Source: Tepidibacter hydrothermalis (GTDB taxonomy: Bacteria; Bacillota; Clostridia; Peptostreptococcales; Peptostreptococcaceae). From it: DNA of 64,000 nt. Below the pieces are notes generated by a model. The model saw nothing but the letters and a program-made list of their open reading frames with translations, had not been told where the DNA came from and ran no database searches. This document shows, in pieces, positions 10,011 to 18,174 of this stretch (its first letter is position 1; every line of letters starts with the position of its first letter). The stretch lies in contig NZ_CP120733.1 of assembly GCF_029542625.1 (NCBI RefSeq), positions 62,001-126,000 on the forward strand, given 5' to 3'. Made by a program: the position numbers and the translations under genes.

Positions 10011-11171
10011 ATGGAAAAATTAATAATTTGTATTTTACTTATTTGTCAAATTATAACTTGGAGAATAATTAAAAATAAGAACAATAGAATCTTAATATTA
10101 GAAAAATACGATAAAATAGGTAAAAAGATAACTTCAAATATAAAAATCAAAGATTTAATGGAAGAAGTTATGCAAACGGTAAAAGTAGAGACACAGGCAG
10201 AGGCATGTTCTTTATATATAATTGATGAAGAAAAACAAGAACTTTGGTTTGAAGTAGCATTAGGAGAAAAAGGAGATAAACTAAAACAAATAAGACTTAA
10301 AATTGGAGAAGGCATAGCTGGATGGGTAGCTAAAGAAGGAAAAAAATTAAATATAGAAGATGTAAATAAAGATACTAGATTCAAAAAAGAGATAAGCAAA
10401 AAAATAGAGTTTAAAAACAAGGCTATGCTTACAATGCCTATAAAATTTAAAGATAGAGTGATTGGTGTAATTCAGGTTATAAATAAAGAAGGTGGAGGTA
10501 TTTTTACTCAAAAGGATGAAAACTTCATTGAAGGAATATCTAGTGAAATATCTATAGCTCTTCAAAATGCTAAACTTTATAAAGAAATGAAAGACTTATA
10601 TCTTCATACAATTCAAGCTTTAGCAGCTACTATAGATGCTAAGGACCCATATACAAAAGGTCATTCTCAAAGAGTAACGAAATACGCTTTAGAGATAGGA
10701 AAAGAAATGAATTTAACGGATAATCAATTACAAGAACTAGAGTATATGGCTATTTTGCATGATATTGGGAAAATAGGAATAAAAGATTCTATATTAAACA
10801 AAGAATCAAGTTTAAATGATGAAGAGTTTGAGATAATGAAAACTCATCCTACAATAGGTTCTAAAATTTTAGAAACTATGGGATCGTTAAGTAAAATTAT
10901 ACCAGGTGTAAAATATCATCATGAAAAATATGATGGAACAGGTTATGCAAAAGGACTTAAAGGAAAAGAAATTCCATTAGAAGCTAGAATAATATCTGTT
11001 GCTGATACTTATGATGCTATGACTACAGATAGACCTTATAGAAAAGGTTTGGCTCATGAAGTAGCAATGAATGAAATAAACAAGCATTCGGGAACACAAT
11101 TTGATCCAGAAAGTGTAAAATACTTTAATATAGTAATGGATAGAAAGATGGTAAGCCATAATGAATGTTAG
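10011..11171 (+). CDS. GAF and HD-GYP domain protein (predicted cyclic-di-GMP phosphodiesterase)
   Basis: A 386-residue protein starting at ATG 10011 after AAGGAGG. A short N-terminal hydrophobic segment (LIICILLICQIITW) is followed by a GAF domain (about residues 35-190) and an HD-GYP domain (about 195-370). H250-D251 sit in HDIGKIGI and H303-H304 in HHEKYDGTGY. The signature triplet reads G311-Y312-A313 instead of GYP, so activity or partner choice may differ from the standard enzyme. HD-GYP proteins open cyclic-di-GMP or related dinucleotides. It is the fourth gene of the cyclase operon and overlaps the DUF3307 gene by 11 bp, linking cAMP synthesis and a second cyclic-nucleotide enzyme in one transcript. 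Confidence 0.9.
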   Translation: MEKLIICILLICQIITWRIIKNKNNRILILEKYDKIGKKITSNIKIKDLMEEVMQTVKVETQAEACSLYIIDEEKQELWFEVALGEKGDKLKQIRLKIGEGIAGWVAKEGKKLNIEDVNKDTRFKKEISKKIEFKNKAMLTMPIKFKDRVIGVIQVINKEGGGIFTQKDENFIEGISSEISIALQNAKLYKEMKDLYLHTIQALAATIDAKDPYTKGHSQRVTKYALEIGKEMNLTDNQLQELEYMAILHDIGKIGIKDSILNKESSLNDEEFEIMKTHPTIGSKILETMGSLSKIIPGVKYHHEKYDGTGYAKGLKGKEIPLEARIISVADTYDAMTTDRPYRKGLAHEVAMNEINKHSGTQFDPESVKYFNIVMDRKMVSHNEC

Positions 11172-11841
11172 TTTTTTTCTTGTCTTTATATTAGGACATT
11201 TAGTAGGTGATTTTGTTTTACAAACAAACAAAGTAGCTATAATGAAATCAACTAGCAAAAAAGGAGTGTTTATACACTCGCTTATAGTTTTTGTTTCACA
11301 GGCTGTACTTTTAAGTATTTATGGAATTAATGGAATAATAGCATCACTATTAAATTTTATAATTCACTACAGTATAGATTCTTTAAAAGAAAATATAAAT
11401 AAACATATTAAAAAATATAAGTTTATTATATTTGTGTTAGATCAAATAATACATATAGTAGGTATTTATATACTCTCTTTAAATTTTGGATTAACTAATA
11501 ATATATTAATGATTGATTTGTCACTAATAAAGATATTGATCACTATAATTGTGTTAACTTATGTATCAAGTGTAATGGTAATAATATTAATCAGAGATAT
11601 AGATTCTAGCTTGATTGAAAAGAGATTTTTCAAAAAGAAGGAGAGAATAATAGATGCGTTGACAAATTTAATGGTATGGTTGTTATTTTACTTACCACTG
11701 TTTTGGAGTATTAGTTTGGTAATATTACTTTTTTACTTCTATCAAAAATATCAAAAGGAATTTTTTGATTATAACTTAAAGATTATTGCTATTAAGTATT
11801 TTGTTTTTATAATAATAAGTTATTTGTTTTTAGGTGGTTAA
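11161..11841 (+). CDS. DUF3307 integral membrane protein
   Basis: A 226-residue, very hydrophobic protein with about six membrane helices. The N-terminus has the DUF3307 hallmark (GHLVGDFVLQTNKVA) and the conserved HSL in the second helix area. Its function is unknown; members often sit beside regulators or cyclases. It begins at ATG 11161 inside the end of the HD-GYP gene with only a weak ribosome site, consistent with coupled translation, and ends the operon. A family-A 5' fragment and a hairpin terminator follow at once. Confidence 0.8.
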   Translation: MNVSFFLVFILGHLVGDFVLQTNKVAIMKSTSKKGVFIHSLIVFVSQAVLLSIYGINGIIASLLNFIIHYSIDSLKENINKHIKKYKFIIFVLDQIIHIVGIYILSLNFGLTNNILMIDLSLIKILITIIVLTYVSSVMVIILIRDIDSSLIEKRFFKKKERIIDALTNLMVWLLFYLPLFWSISLVILLFYFYQKYQKEFFDYNLKIIAIKYFVFIIISYLFLGG

Positions 11842-11845
11842 TAGC

Positions 11846-11956
11846 AAAATGAAGCTTATTAAAATACCGCTAATGTTGTAAATATTTTTAATAAAACTAT
11901 TTAAATGATTAGCTACCTAGATTTCGTATAAACGAAATTCAGGTAGCTACTTTTTG
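11846..11956 (+). terminator. Family-A 5' fragment ending in a hairpin terminator
   Basis: The first 29 bases (AAAATGAAGCTTATTAAAAT, then ACCGCTAAT) are identical to the start of copy A1, but the matching 3' arm is missing. Instead, a strong stem (TAGCTACCTAGATTTC / GAAATTCAGGTAGCTA, 11910-11950) and a T-run close it. It probably ends the cyclase operon transcript. A near-copy of this stem follows thiT at 20450. Confidence 0.65.
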
Positions 11957-11970
11957 ATTTTATGTGGGTT

Positions 11971-12174
11971 ATTAAAACTATATATGAAAATACCGTGAAT
12001 GCAACGATATTTTGAATACAACTAAGCTTTTATCTTATTAATAATCCTAAAATTTACGAACTCCCTACGGTCAAACACGCAAATTTTTTAACGGATTATT
12101 AAACGCTAAAAACTAAGTTATATTAGTCAAAATATCTAAAAACACTCACTAACATTGTCATATATAGTTTTAAT
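11971..12174 (+). repeat. Long-hairpin element, family A, copy A3
   Basis: The outer arms ATTAAAACTATATATGA (11971-11987) and TCATATATAGTTTTAAT (12158-12174) are perfect complements. The inside carries the family sequence (AATACCG, AATAATCCTAAAA, ACGAACTCCCTACGGTCAAA, TTAACGGATTATTAAACG, CACTAACA). It is closest to copy A4 at 20508; together the two define a subtype. Confidence 0.8.
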
Positions 12175-12312
12175 AGCAAGCATTCTATTACAAAGTCAAA
12201 CTTTATCTCACTATTGTGACCATGGAAAAAACATAAAAAAATAATACCATATCCTTATAAAAGAATTCCCCTGATTAAAAAGAAATTTATAATAAAAAAG
12301 GTGGTATTATTT

Positions 12313-12540
12313 ATGAAAAGAATAAAATATTTTGTTTATCAAAAGATGATAACCATAATAATGTCAATTGTAATGGGCTGTGAATGTATGAAAGATATAA
12401 ATGAAAAGCTAGGAATTGAAAAACTATAAGCAAATTTATTTAACATGGATAGTTTCCCTGACCAATCTCAAATTAATATTCTCTTAAGACGAATGAATGC
12501 TACAAATATATCTCAACTTGAATATATGAGTGGGATTTGA
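12313..12540 (+). pseudogene. Transposase N-terminal remnant with in-frame stop
   Basis: ATG 12313 with a ribosome site (AAGGTGG) opens 38 codons, then TAA at 12427. The same frame continues for another 36 codons to TGA 12538. The joined product reads YQKMITIIMSIVMGCECMKD, INEKLGIEKL, stop, ANLFNMDSFPDQSQINILLR, RMNATNISQLEYM. The FPDQSQIN block and what precedes it resemble the N-terminal part of Firmicute DDE transposases. The expected catalytic part is absent; decayed sequence runs on to about 12600. I therefore call it a dead insertion-sequence fragment. A short lipoprotein or peptide gene for the first 38 codons is a less likely alternative. Confidence 0.6.
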
Positions 12541-12637
12541 ATAGATATTTTTGATAACACATATAAAAGTAAAAGGAGATAACATCCTTTTATATACAAA
12601 TTAATAATAGAAATAAGTAGTATTAGAGTAGAGGATG

Positions 12638-12659
12638 ATGTCGCATTTCCGGGGAAATA
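12638..12659 (+). other. Palindromic block shared with 4413
   Basis: ATGTCGCATTTCCGGGGAAA at this place matches 4413-4432 but for one base. ATTTCC-GG-GGAAAT is a perfect 6-2-6 palindrome. It lies past the transposase remnant, so it may be a relic of that element's end. Confidence 0.35.
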
Positions 12660-12784
12660 TGATAAATATATTTGTATTTGATAGATTTTAATGTAAAATA
12701 GAGGCTATAATTTATATTTAGCAAAGAAAGATAGATTAACAACAGAGATTTATTTTGGGTATATATCAAGCCTTTTATATACTA

Positions 12785-12925
12785 AGGTATTATAAAATTT
12801 TTATTTTACGGATAACTTATTTAAAAGGCTACACTTGTAACTATTTTTAAGAAACAGAGTCCCGAGACTTGTTGGCGACATGAGTCACCGTGTTAGGGAG
12901 TAGATGAATTTTTTTATTCAATGTA
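12785..12925 (+). repeat. Short structured repeat, family B, copy B2
   Basis: The left part GGATAACTTATTTAAAAGGC leads to the core AACAGAGTC-CCGA-GACTTGTT, then GGCGACATGAGTCACCG and a GAATTTTTTT end. The order matches other B copies. The remaining 12926-13028 stretch holds the 5' leader of the next gene. Confidence 0.65.
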
Positions 12926-13028
12926 AGTAATTTATATATTTTTAAAGAAATAGCAAAATGATATACAATTTTGAGGCTATATGTTATTATTCCATATAGA
13001 ATGTAAATTTTAACCAGGAGGGTTTTTT

Positions 13029-14651
13029 ATGACACCTTTTTATGGGATATCTAATGAAAAGAAAAGAGTTAATATAACTATATTAGGCACTTCTGATGTT
13101 CATGGTAGATTTATGCCTTGGCATTATGCTTCTGATACAGAGAATAAGGCTGGAAGTCTAACTCAAATATATAGTGCTGTTCAGGAATTTAAAAAAGATA
13201 ATGCTAATATTATATTAGTTGATTGTGGAGATGTTATTCAGGATAATTTCGTAGAAATATTTAATAGATATGATGAAAATCCTATGGTTATAGGTATGAA
13301 TGAGATCGGTTATGACACTTGGACAATGGGTAATCATGAGTTCAATTTTGGGACTGAAGTTTTAGATAGAATAATATCTAAGTTCGACGGAACTGCTCTT
13401 TCAGGAAATATTTACAAGGAAGATGGCTCGAGATATTTAGATGGTTATAAGATAATAGAAAAAGGTGGAGTAAAGGTTGGTGTTATAGGGATGACTACTC
13501 CTATGATAGTTGAGTTTGAAAATGATAGTGATCATTTAAAAAATCTAGTTGTTAAGCAGCCTATAGATGAGACTAAAAAAATAATAGATGAACTTAAAGG
13601 AAAAGTTGATGTTTTAGTTGGAGTTATGCATATGGGAGAAGATAACGAAAATAATATTTCAGGAACAGGTGTTATTGATATGGCTAATACTTGTCCAGAA
13701 CTAGATGTTATAATAGCAGGTCATATGCATAAGAATGTAAGTAGTAATACTATAAATGGAGTTTTAATTACCGAGCCTTATAAATATGGTAGGTGTATAT
13801 CAAAGGTTGATTTGACTTTTGAAAGAGATAGCGATGGAGTTAAATTAGTAGATAAAAAATCTAAAACTATAGATGTTAAGAATTATCCCTCTGATAAAAA
13901 TTTGGAGAAAAAATTCGAGAACTTTCATAATATACTTAGAAAAAATGCTAATGAGGTTATAGGAGAGCTAAAGGGAATGAATATGGTTGAAGATGATGAG
14001 ATTGAAGGTATTCCAACTGTTCAGGTTAAGCCTACACCACTTGTGAATTTCTTTCATGAGATTCAGCTTTATTATAGTAAGGCTGATGTTGTGGCAATAA
14101 GTATAGATAATGATAGGGCTAAACTTGATATTGGAGATATTAAGAAAAAGGATATAGCTTATAATTATCAGTATACTGGTGGAGAAGTTACTGTTTATGA
14201 AGTTACAGGTAAGGATTTGAAGGATTATATGGAATGGTCAGCAGATTATTTTAATACTTTAAAAGAAGGTGACGTTACAGTCAGTTTTAATCCTAAGAGA
14301 AGAGCTTCAAAGTATAGTACTAATGATATATTTGGTGGAGTTACGTATAAGATAGATCTAAGTAAGGAAAGTGGAAATAGAATAGTAGATCTAAAATTAT
14401 TAAATGGAACTGATATAGAGAATGATACTAAATTAAAGTTAGGCATGAACTCTTATAGGATGGCCAAGTTAATAAGAGAGGGTGGTCCATTAGAAGGAAG
14501 AAGCTTTCCTATTCTTTGGGATTCAAAAACTGCCTTTGGACAAAAACAAGGAACTATAAGAAATCTTTTTATAAAATATATTAAGGAAGTTAAAAATGGA
14601 GTAATAGAGCCTAAATTAAATAATAATTGGGAGATAATAGGGTTTATATAA
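13029..14651 (+). CDS. 5'-nucleotidase / cyclic phosphodiesterase family metallophosphoesterase
   Basis: A 540-residue UshA/CpdB-type enzyme starting at ATG 13029 after CAGGAGGG. The calcineurin-like metal motifs are intact: GTSDVHGRF (about residue 19), DCGDVIQDNF, GNHEFNFG, VMHMGE and AGHMHK. The C-terminal half is the substrate-binding 5'-nucleotidase domain (residues about 310-530, with YQYTGGEVTVYEVTGKDLK). Family members hydrolyse nucleotides, UDP-sugars or 2',3'-cyclic nucleotides and are usually secreted. This one has no signal peptide or lipobox, so it may act in the cytoplasm. It stands alone between a repeat-rich gap and an unknown gene. The substrate cannot be told from sequence. 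Confidence 0.87.
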   Translation: MTPFYGISNEKKRVNITILGTSDVHGRFMPWHYASDTENKAGSLTQIYSAVQEFKKDNANIILVDCGDVIQDNFVEIFNRYDENPMVIGMNEIGYDTWTMGNHEFNFGTEVLDRIISKFDGTALSGNIYKEDGSRYLDGYKIIEKGGVKVGVIGMTTPMIVEFENDSDHLKNLVVKQPIDETKKIIDELKGKVDVLVGVMHMGEDNENNISGTGVIDMANTCPELDVIIAGHMHKNVSSNTINGVLITEPYKYGRCISKVDLTFERDSDGVKLVDKKSKTIDVKNYPSDKNLEKKFENFHNILRKNANEVIGELKGMNMVEDDEIEGIPTVQVKPTPLVNFFHEIQLYYSKADVVAISIDNDRAKLDIGDIKKKDIAYNYQYTGGEVTVYEVTGKDLKDYMEWSADYFNTLKEGDVTVSFNPKRRASKYSTNDIFGGVTYKIDLSKESGNRIVDLKLLNGTDIENDTKLKLGMNSYRMAKLIREGGPLEGRSFPILWDSKTAFGQKQGTIRNLFIKYIKEVKNGVIEPKLNNNWEIIGFI

Positions 14652-14728
14652 AAGATATAAATAAGCATGTCCGTTTATATATTTAAATTCCATATATAGA
14701 TATGAGTGATATATATGGAGGGTTAGTT

Positions 14729-15640
14729 ATGAAAAATTTGCCGCTTGTACCTTATGATACTTTAAGAACTTTAATAAATGGAAGCTTTACATCTAAGCAA
14801 ATAGATTACTTCATTAATTTATGCAAAATATGTGATAGTAACGGAGCAATAAAAGAAAAGAGCATGAACTCTGTTATAAACAAGATAGATATCTATACAT
14901 CTTCTAGAGCTACTGGTTATAGAGCTATGAATAGATTTATAAAAGAGGATATTTTATTGATAAATGAAGATGGAGATATAGAGATAAAAGGATATAAAGC
15001 AGGGTTTAAAAAAGGTTCTAAGGGAATTATAGTTATTCCTATGTTTTGTTTTAGTATGGAATTTAAAAAACTTGGTAAGTTAGAAAAAAGAGTTGCTCTT
15101 TATTTGATTGGTCAAATTAGAAAGCTTAATAAGATAAAGTATTTTACGGTTAATATAAACAAGATGGTTGATCTATTTGGTATTTGTTTTTCGTATGTAC
15201 ATAATACTCTCGATAGTATTAGTTCTTTTTTTGATTTTTCTTTTTTTCATAATCAAACTGTATGTAGGGCAAATTATAAAGAAGAGTATCTTTTACATAA
15301 ATTTATATTAGAAGATATGACTGAAGATTTTAAAGAGAATCATGAGCACAGTGAAAAAGGAGAGTCTATAATAAGTCTTGTGTATTCTAAGGATATAGAT
15401 AAGCTTTTATTAGATAGAAAGAAATCTTTATATATAGAAGAATTGAATGAATATGTTGTAAGTAAAAAAGAAGTAGGAGTAGAGAATAATATAGATATTA
15501 TATTAAATAATCTCTATAGATATGGTTATAAAGAAATATCACATATATTAGACTTGCTTGCATCTAAGTTAAGACAGTTTTCAGATCCAATAATACATTT
15601 TAATGCTTACTTAAAAACTTTAATTGAAGAGAGTGTATGA
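14729..15640 (+). CDS. Hypothetical protein, possibly DNA-binding
   Basis: About 303 residues from ATG 14729, which has TGGAGGG 7 bp before it; an in-frame ATG at 14702 would place that site inside the gene. No family is recognised. The region STSS-like DIYTSSRATGYRAMNRFIKE (near residue 60) and a second charged helix pair (near 130) could be winged-helix elements, as in replication-initiator-like or regulatory proteins; this is a guess. No signal peptide or membrane helix is present. A hairpin with a T-run follows the stop, and no partner gene lies on the same strand within 400 bp. Confidence 0.55.
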   Translation: MKNLPLVPYDTLRTLINGSFTSKQIDYFINLCKICDSNGAIKEKSMNSVINKIDIYTSSRATGYRAMNRFIKEDILLINEDGDIEIKGYKAGFKKGSKGIIVIPMFCFSMEFKKLGKLEKRVALYLIGQIRKLNKIKYFTVNINKMVDLFGICFSYVHNTLDSISSFFDFSFFHNQTVCRANYKEEYLLHKFILEDMTEDFKENHEHSEKGESIISLVYSKDIDKLLLDRKKSLYIEELNEYVVSKKEVGVENNIDIILNNLYRYGYKEISHILDLLASKLRQFSDPIIHFNAYLKTLIEESV

Positions 15641-15647
15641 TCTTGTA

Positions 15648-15683
15648 CCCATATTATTTTATGATAATGTGGTTATTTTTTTG
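15648..15683 (+). terminator. Rho-independent terminator
   Basis: The stem CCATATTAT / ATAATGTGG is followed by TTATTTTTTT. It ends the unknown gene at 14729. The remaining 15684-16069 stretch is AT-rich leader DNA. Near 16018 it has GTCATATAGTATATACATGA, an imperfect inverted repeat; I see nothing else in it. Confidence 0.7.
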
Positions 15684-16069
15684 CAAAAAAATAATACACA
15701 GGTTTTGTCTCAAAATATTATATAAGAACAAGATATCAACATTATTGTGTATTGTTATTTGAGTTATTAACAGTAGGTTGTTTTAATATTATATTTATCA
15801 AATATTTTTGTTTTATTTTATGACTTATACACAAGAATTTGTACTGATTCTATATTTTGATAGATGTGTAAATGCTGGTATTACTAGGTTGTAAGTAGGT
15901 GTATAGACTTTAGATTGTTATATTTTTTGATTGGTATATTTATGATAGCTATATTTTTGAATGAATATATAAACATTATTAGGATTAAAAATTAAAACAA
16001 ACTCATATATTTATAACGTCATATAGTATATACATGACAAAAAAGATCTTATTATAAAAGGGGGGAACT

Positions 16070-17482
16070 ATGTTAACTAATAATAAGAAGCTTGAGTTTT
16101 ATGGTGGGGAATGGATGTCTTTTATACCGTTTATAGTATTTATAGTGCTTATTGTTATGACTACTTTTGTAGCGGGTTCTATTTCTAATGGAGCACTTTG
16201 GATTCCTGCTTTTATGGCACTTATTGCAGCGTTTTTCTTTGCGAAAGATAAGAAACTTTATAGTGAAGTGATTATTAATGGTATGGCTAGTAAAGAAGCA
16301 ATTATTCCTGTAGTATGTTGGATATTTGCTGGTGTATTTTCTAGAATTCTTAGAGAATCAGGTCTTGCATCGGGTATTGCAGGTATGTCAGCATCATTTG
16401 GTATAAGAGGTACGTTTTTTATAGTAGTATCATTTATTTCTTCGGCGGTATTTGCAACTGCATCAGGTACTGGATTTGGTACTATTGCAGCAGGGATGGG
16501 AGTTTTGTATCCTGCTGGGATAGCATTAGGCGCACATCCTGCATTATTAGCAGGTTCTATTGTATCAGGTGCAGCTTTTGGAGACAATTTAGCTCCTGTT
16601 TCTGATACTACTATTTGTTCTGCTACATCGCAAGGAGTGGATGTTCCTGGTGTTGTAAAATCTAGACTTAAATATGCACTTACAGCAGCTATTATAACAT
16701 TGGTAGGCATTATAGTATACGGAATGAGTTACAGTGGGGAAGTAGCTTCTGTTGGAACAATTGAATATAATTCTATGACACTTTGCATGTTGATACCTGT
16801 TGCTATTACAATATGGGTTGCTATAAAGTCAGGGGATATTATTATAGCAACTACTATAGGTACTGTACTGGCAAGTATTACTGCAGTAATGTGTGGATTA
16901 ATAGATTTTATTCAGATAGATCCAGCACAAGATGTAACTAAAAATGCTTTATTTAGAGTTGTAGGTTCGGGTCTTGATAGAACTGTTGATGGAGTTATTT
17001 ATACTGGTATAAATAGTATGATTCAAGTAGTTATGTTGGCAATATTATTGTTTGGATCTATAGCAATTATGAGAGCTGGCCATGGCGATGTGAAATTGCT
17101 TGAATCTCTTGGCAAAATTGCACGTGGACCAAAGGGTGCTGAATACTCTATTATGCTTATGACAAGTTTTCTTTCGGCTATAATGGGGTTAAATGCACCA
17201 GCTATACTTGCTGTTGGAGCGTCATTTGCAAAACCTCTTTCAAGAAAGCATGGGATTAGTCCATATAGAACAGCCAATCTCCTTGATGCAACTTCTTGTA
17301 CGTTGGTTTATTCTTTGCCATGGACTCCGGCTATTATCTACACTATAGGATTTACAAGAGATAGTATTCATCCATTAACTGCAATGGAAGTAACACCGTT
17401 TGTGTTCTATGCATTTGCAATGTTAGCTGTTATGATTGTAAGTGTTGCGCTAGGTGTTGGTAGAAAGGATAATATGAAATAA
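16070..17482 (+). CDS. NhaC-family Na+/H+ antiporter
   Basis: A 470-residue protein with about 11-12 membrane helices. It starts at ATG 16070 with GGGGGG 6 bp upstream; ATG 16115 is a weaker option. It contains the NhaC-type half-helix motif GDNLAPVSDTT (near residue 183) and the preceding ATASGTGFGTIAAGMG stretch. The family exchanges cations, and some members carry amino or organic acids instead. It is a single gene; a symmetrical GGTGATAA / TTATCACC hairpin follows at 17532. The substrate is inferred from family only. Confidence 0.8.
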   Translation: MLTNNKKLEFYGGEWMSFIPFIVFIVLIVMTTFVAGSISNGALWIPAFMALIAAFFFAKDKKLYSEVIINGMASKEAIIPVVCWIFAGVFSRILRESGLASGIAGMSASFGIRGTFFIVVSFISSAVFATASGTGFGTIAAGMGVLYPAGIALGAHPALLAGSIVSGAAFGDNLAPVSDTTICSATSQGVDVPGVVKSRLKYALTAAIITLVGIIVYGMSYSGEVASVGTIEYNSMTLCMLIPVAITIWVAIKSGDIIIATTIGTVLASITAVMCGLIDFIQIDPAQDVTKNALFRVVGSGLDRTVDGVIYTGINSMIQVVMLAILLFGSIAIMRAGHGDVKLLESLGKIARGPKGAEYSIMLMTSFLSAIMGLNAPAILAVGASFAKPLSRKHGISPYRTANLLDATSCTLVYSLPWTPAIIYTIGFTRDSIHPLTAMEVTPFVFYAFAMLAVMIVSVALGVGRKDNMK

Positions 17483-17527
17483 GAACTATATTATAATCAG
17501 TAATTGAATAAATTAACTTTTAGAAAT

Positions 17528-17570
17528 TTAAAAAGGTGATAATCAGTATTTTAGTTGGTTATCACCTTCT
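17528..17570 (+). terminator. Hairpin after the antiporter gene
   Basis: AAAGGTGATAA and TTATCACCTT pair over a 16-base loop. The T-run is short, so termination strength is uncertain. Confidence 0.5.
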
Positions 17571-17720
17571 GGTATAAATTCATAATAAATATTGGAAAAA
17601 AATTCTAGTGTGGTAAAATATAAAAGGAGAGAATTAATACAATTTATTGTGGGAACAATTTAGTATATATCTAAATAATATATATTAAACTTAAATACTA
17701 TTCAGAAAGGAAGTATATCT

Positions 17721-17912
17721 ATGTCAATAAAGATAAATTTTATTGATGGAAATTCTTTAATAGTTCCAAAAGATGAATTAACACAGTTGCAGATACAACA
17801 AATTCTACAGTGGTTTGAATCAGAGGGCTCTCCGATTATATCGTTCGCTGTAGGAGATGTAATTCATAATTTACCTAGACATGCCATATATAATATACTT
17901 TATGATAGTTAA
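17721..17912 (+). CDS. Small hypothetical protein
   Basis: A 63-residue soluble protein after a good GAAAGGAAG site. It has no recognised family, signal peptide or membrane helix. The pattern (IKINFIDGNSLIVPKDEL, then GSPIISFAVGDVIHNLPRHA) resembles a single small alpha/beta fold. It is a lone gene, followed by a fragment of the family-A hairpin. Confidence 0.5.
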   Translation: MSIKINFIDGNSLIVPKDELTQLQIQQILQWFESEGSPIISFAVGDVIHNLPRHAIYNILYDS

Positions 17913-17921
17913 CAAAACATT

Positions 17922-18010
17922 ATATCTTATTGAATATCCGTTAAAAAAGTTCTAAATTTCAGTTGGTAATACAATGGACTTTCTTAACGGATATTTAATT
18001 TTGTAATGCA
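17922..18010 (+). repeat. Family-A core fragment
   Basis: Contains TTATTGAATATCCGTTAAAA and CTTAACGGATATTTAA as facing arms around a diverged loop. This corresponds to the middle of the full 200-bp element; the outer arms are missing. Confidence 0.55.
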
Positions 18011-18174
18011 ATTTTTGATGTTAAAATAAAATCTTATCCTTTCAAATATTTACAATAAAGATCATATATTGTAAAAAAAAGAACATTAAGGAAGGAATTT
18101 ACAATAATGTGTAGAATAAATCTTAATAGAAAACAAAAATCTAATTATTTGACGTTATAAGGGGGTTGCCGTAT

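Noticed and set aside
12313-12429. 38-codon frame as an AgrD-like autoinducer peptide or small lipoprotein
   Set aside because: No agrB-type or processing gene is nearby, and the same frame continues past the stop with transposase-like sequence, so a pseudogene explains it better.
16010-16040. GTCAT...ATGAC inverted repeat before the NhaC-type gene as an operator
   Set aside because: The arms are only 5 bp, in very AT-rich DNA, and no regulator gene is adjacent; chance is likely.
16258-16710. 150-codon minus-strand frame inside the NhaC-type gene
   Set aside because: It is the antisense of a conserved transporter sequence; the A/P/I-rich product is typical of shadow frames.
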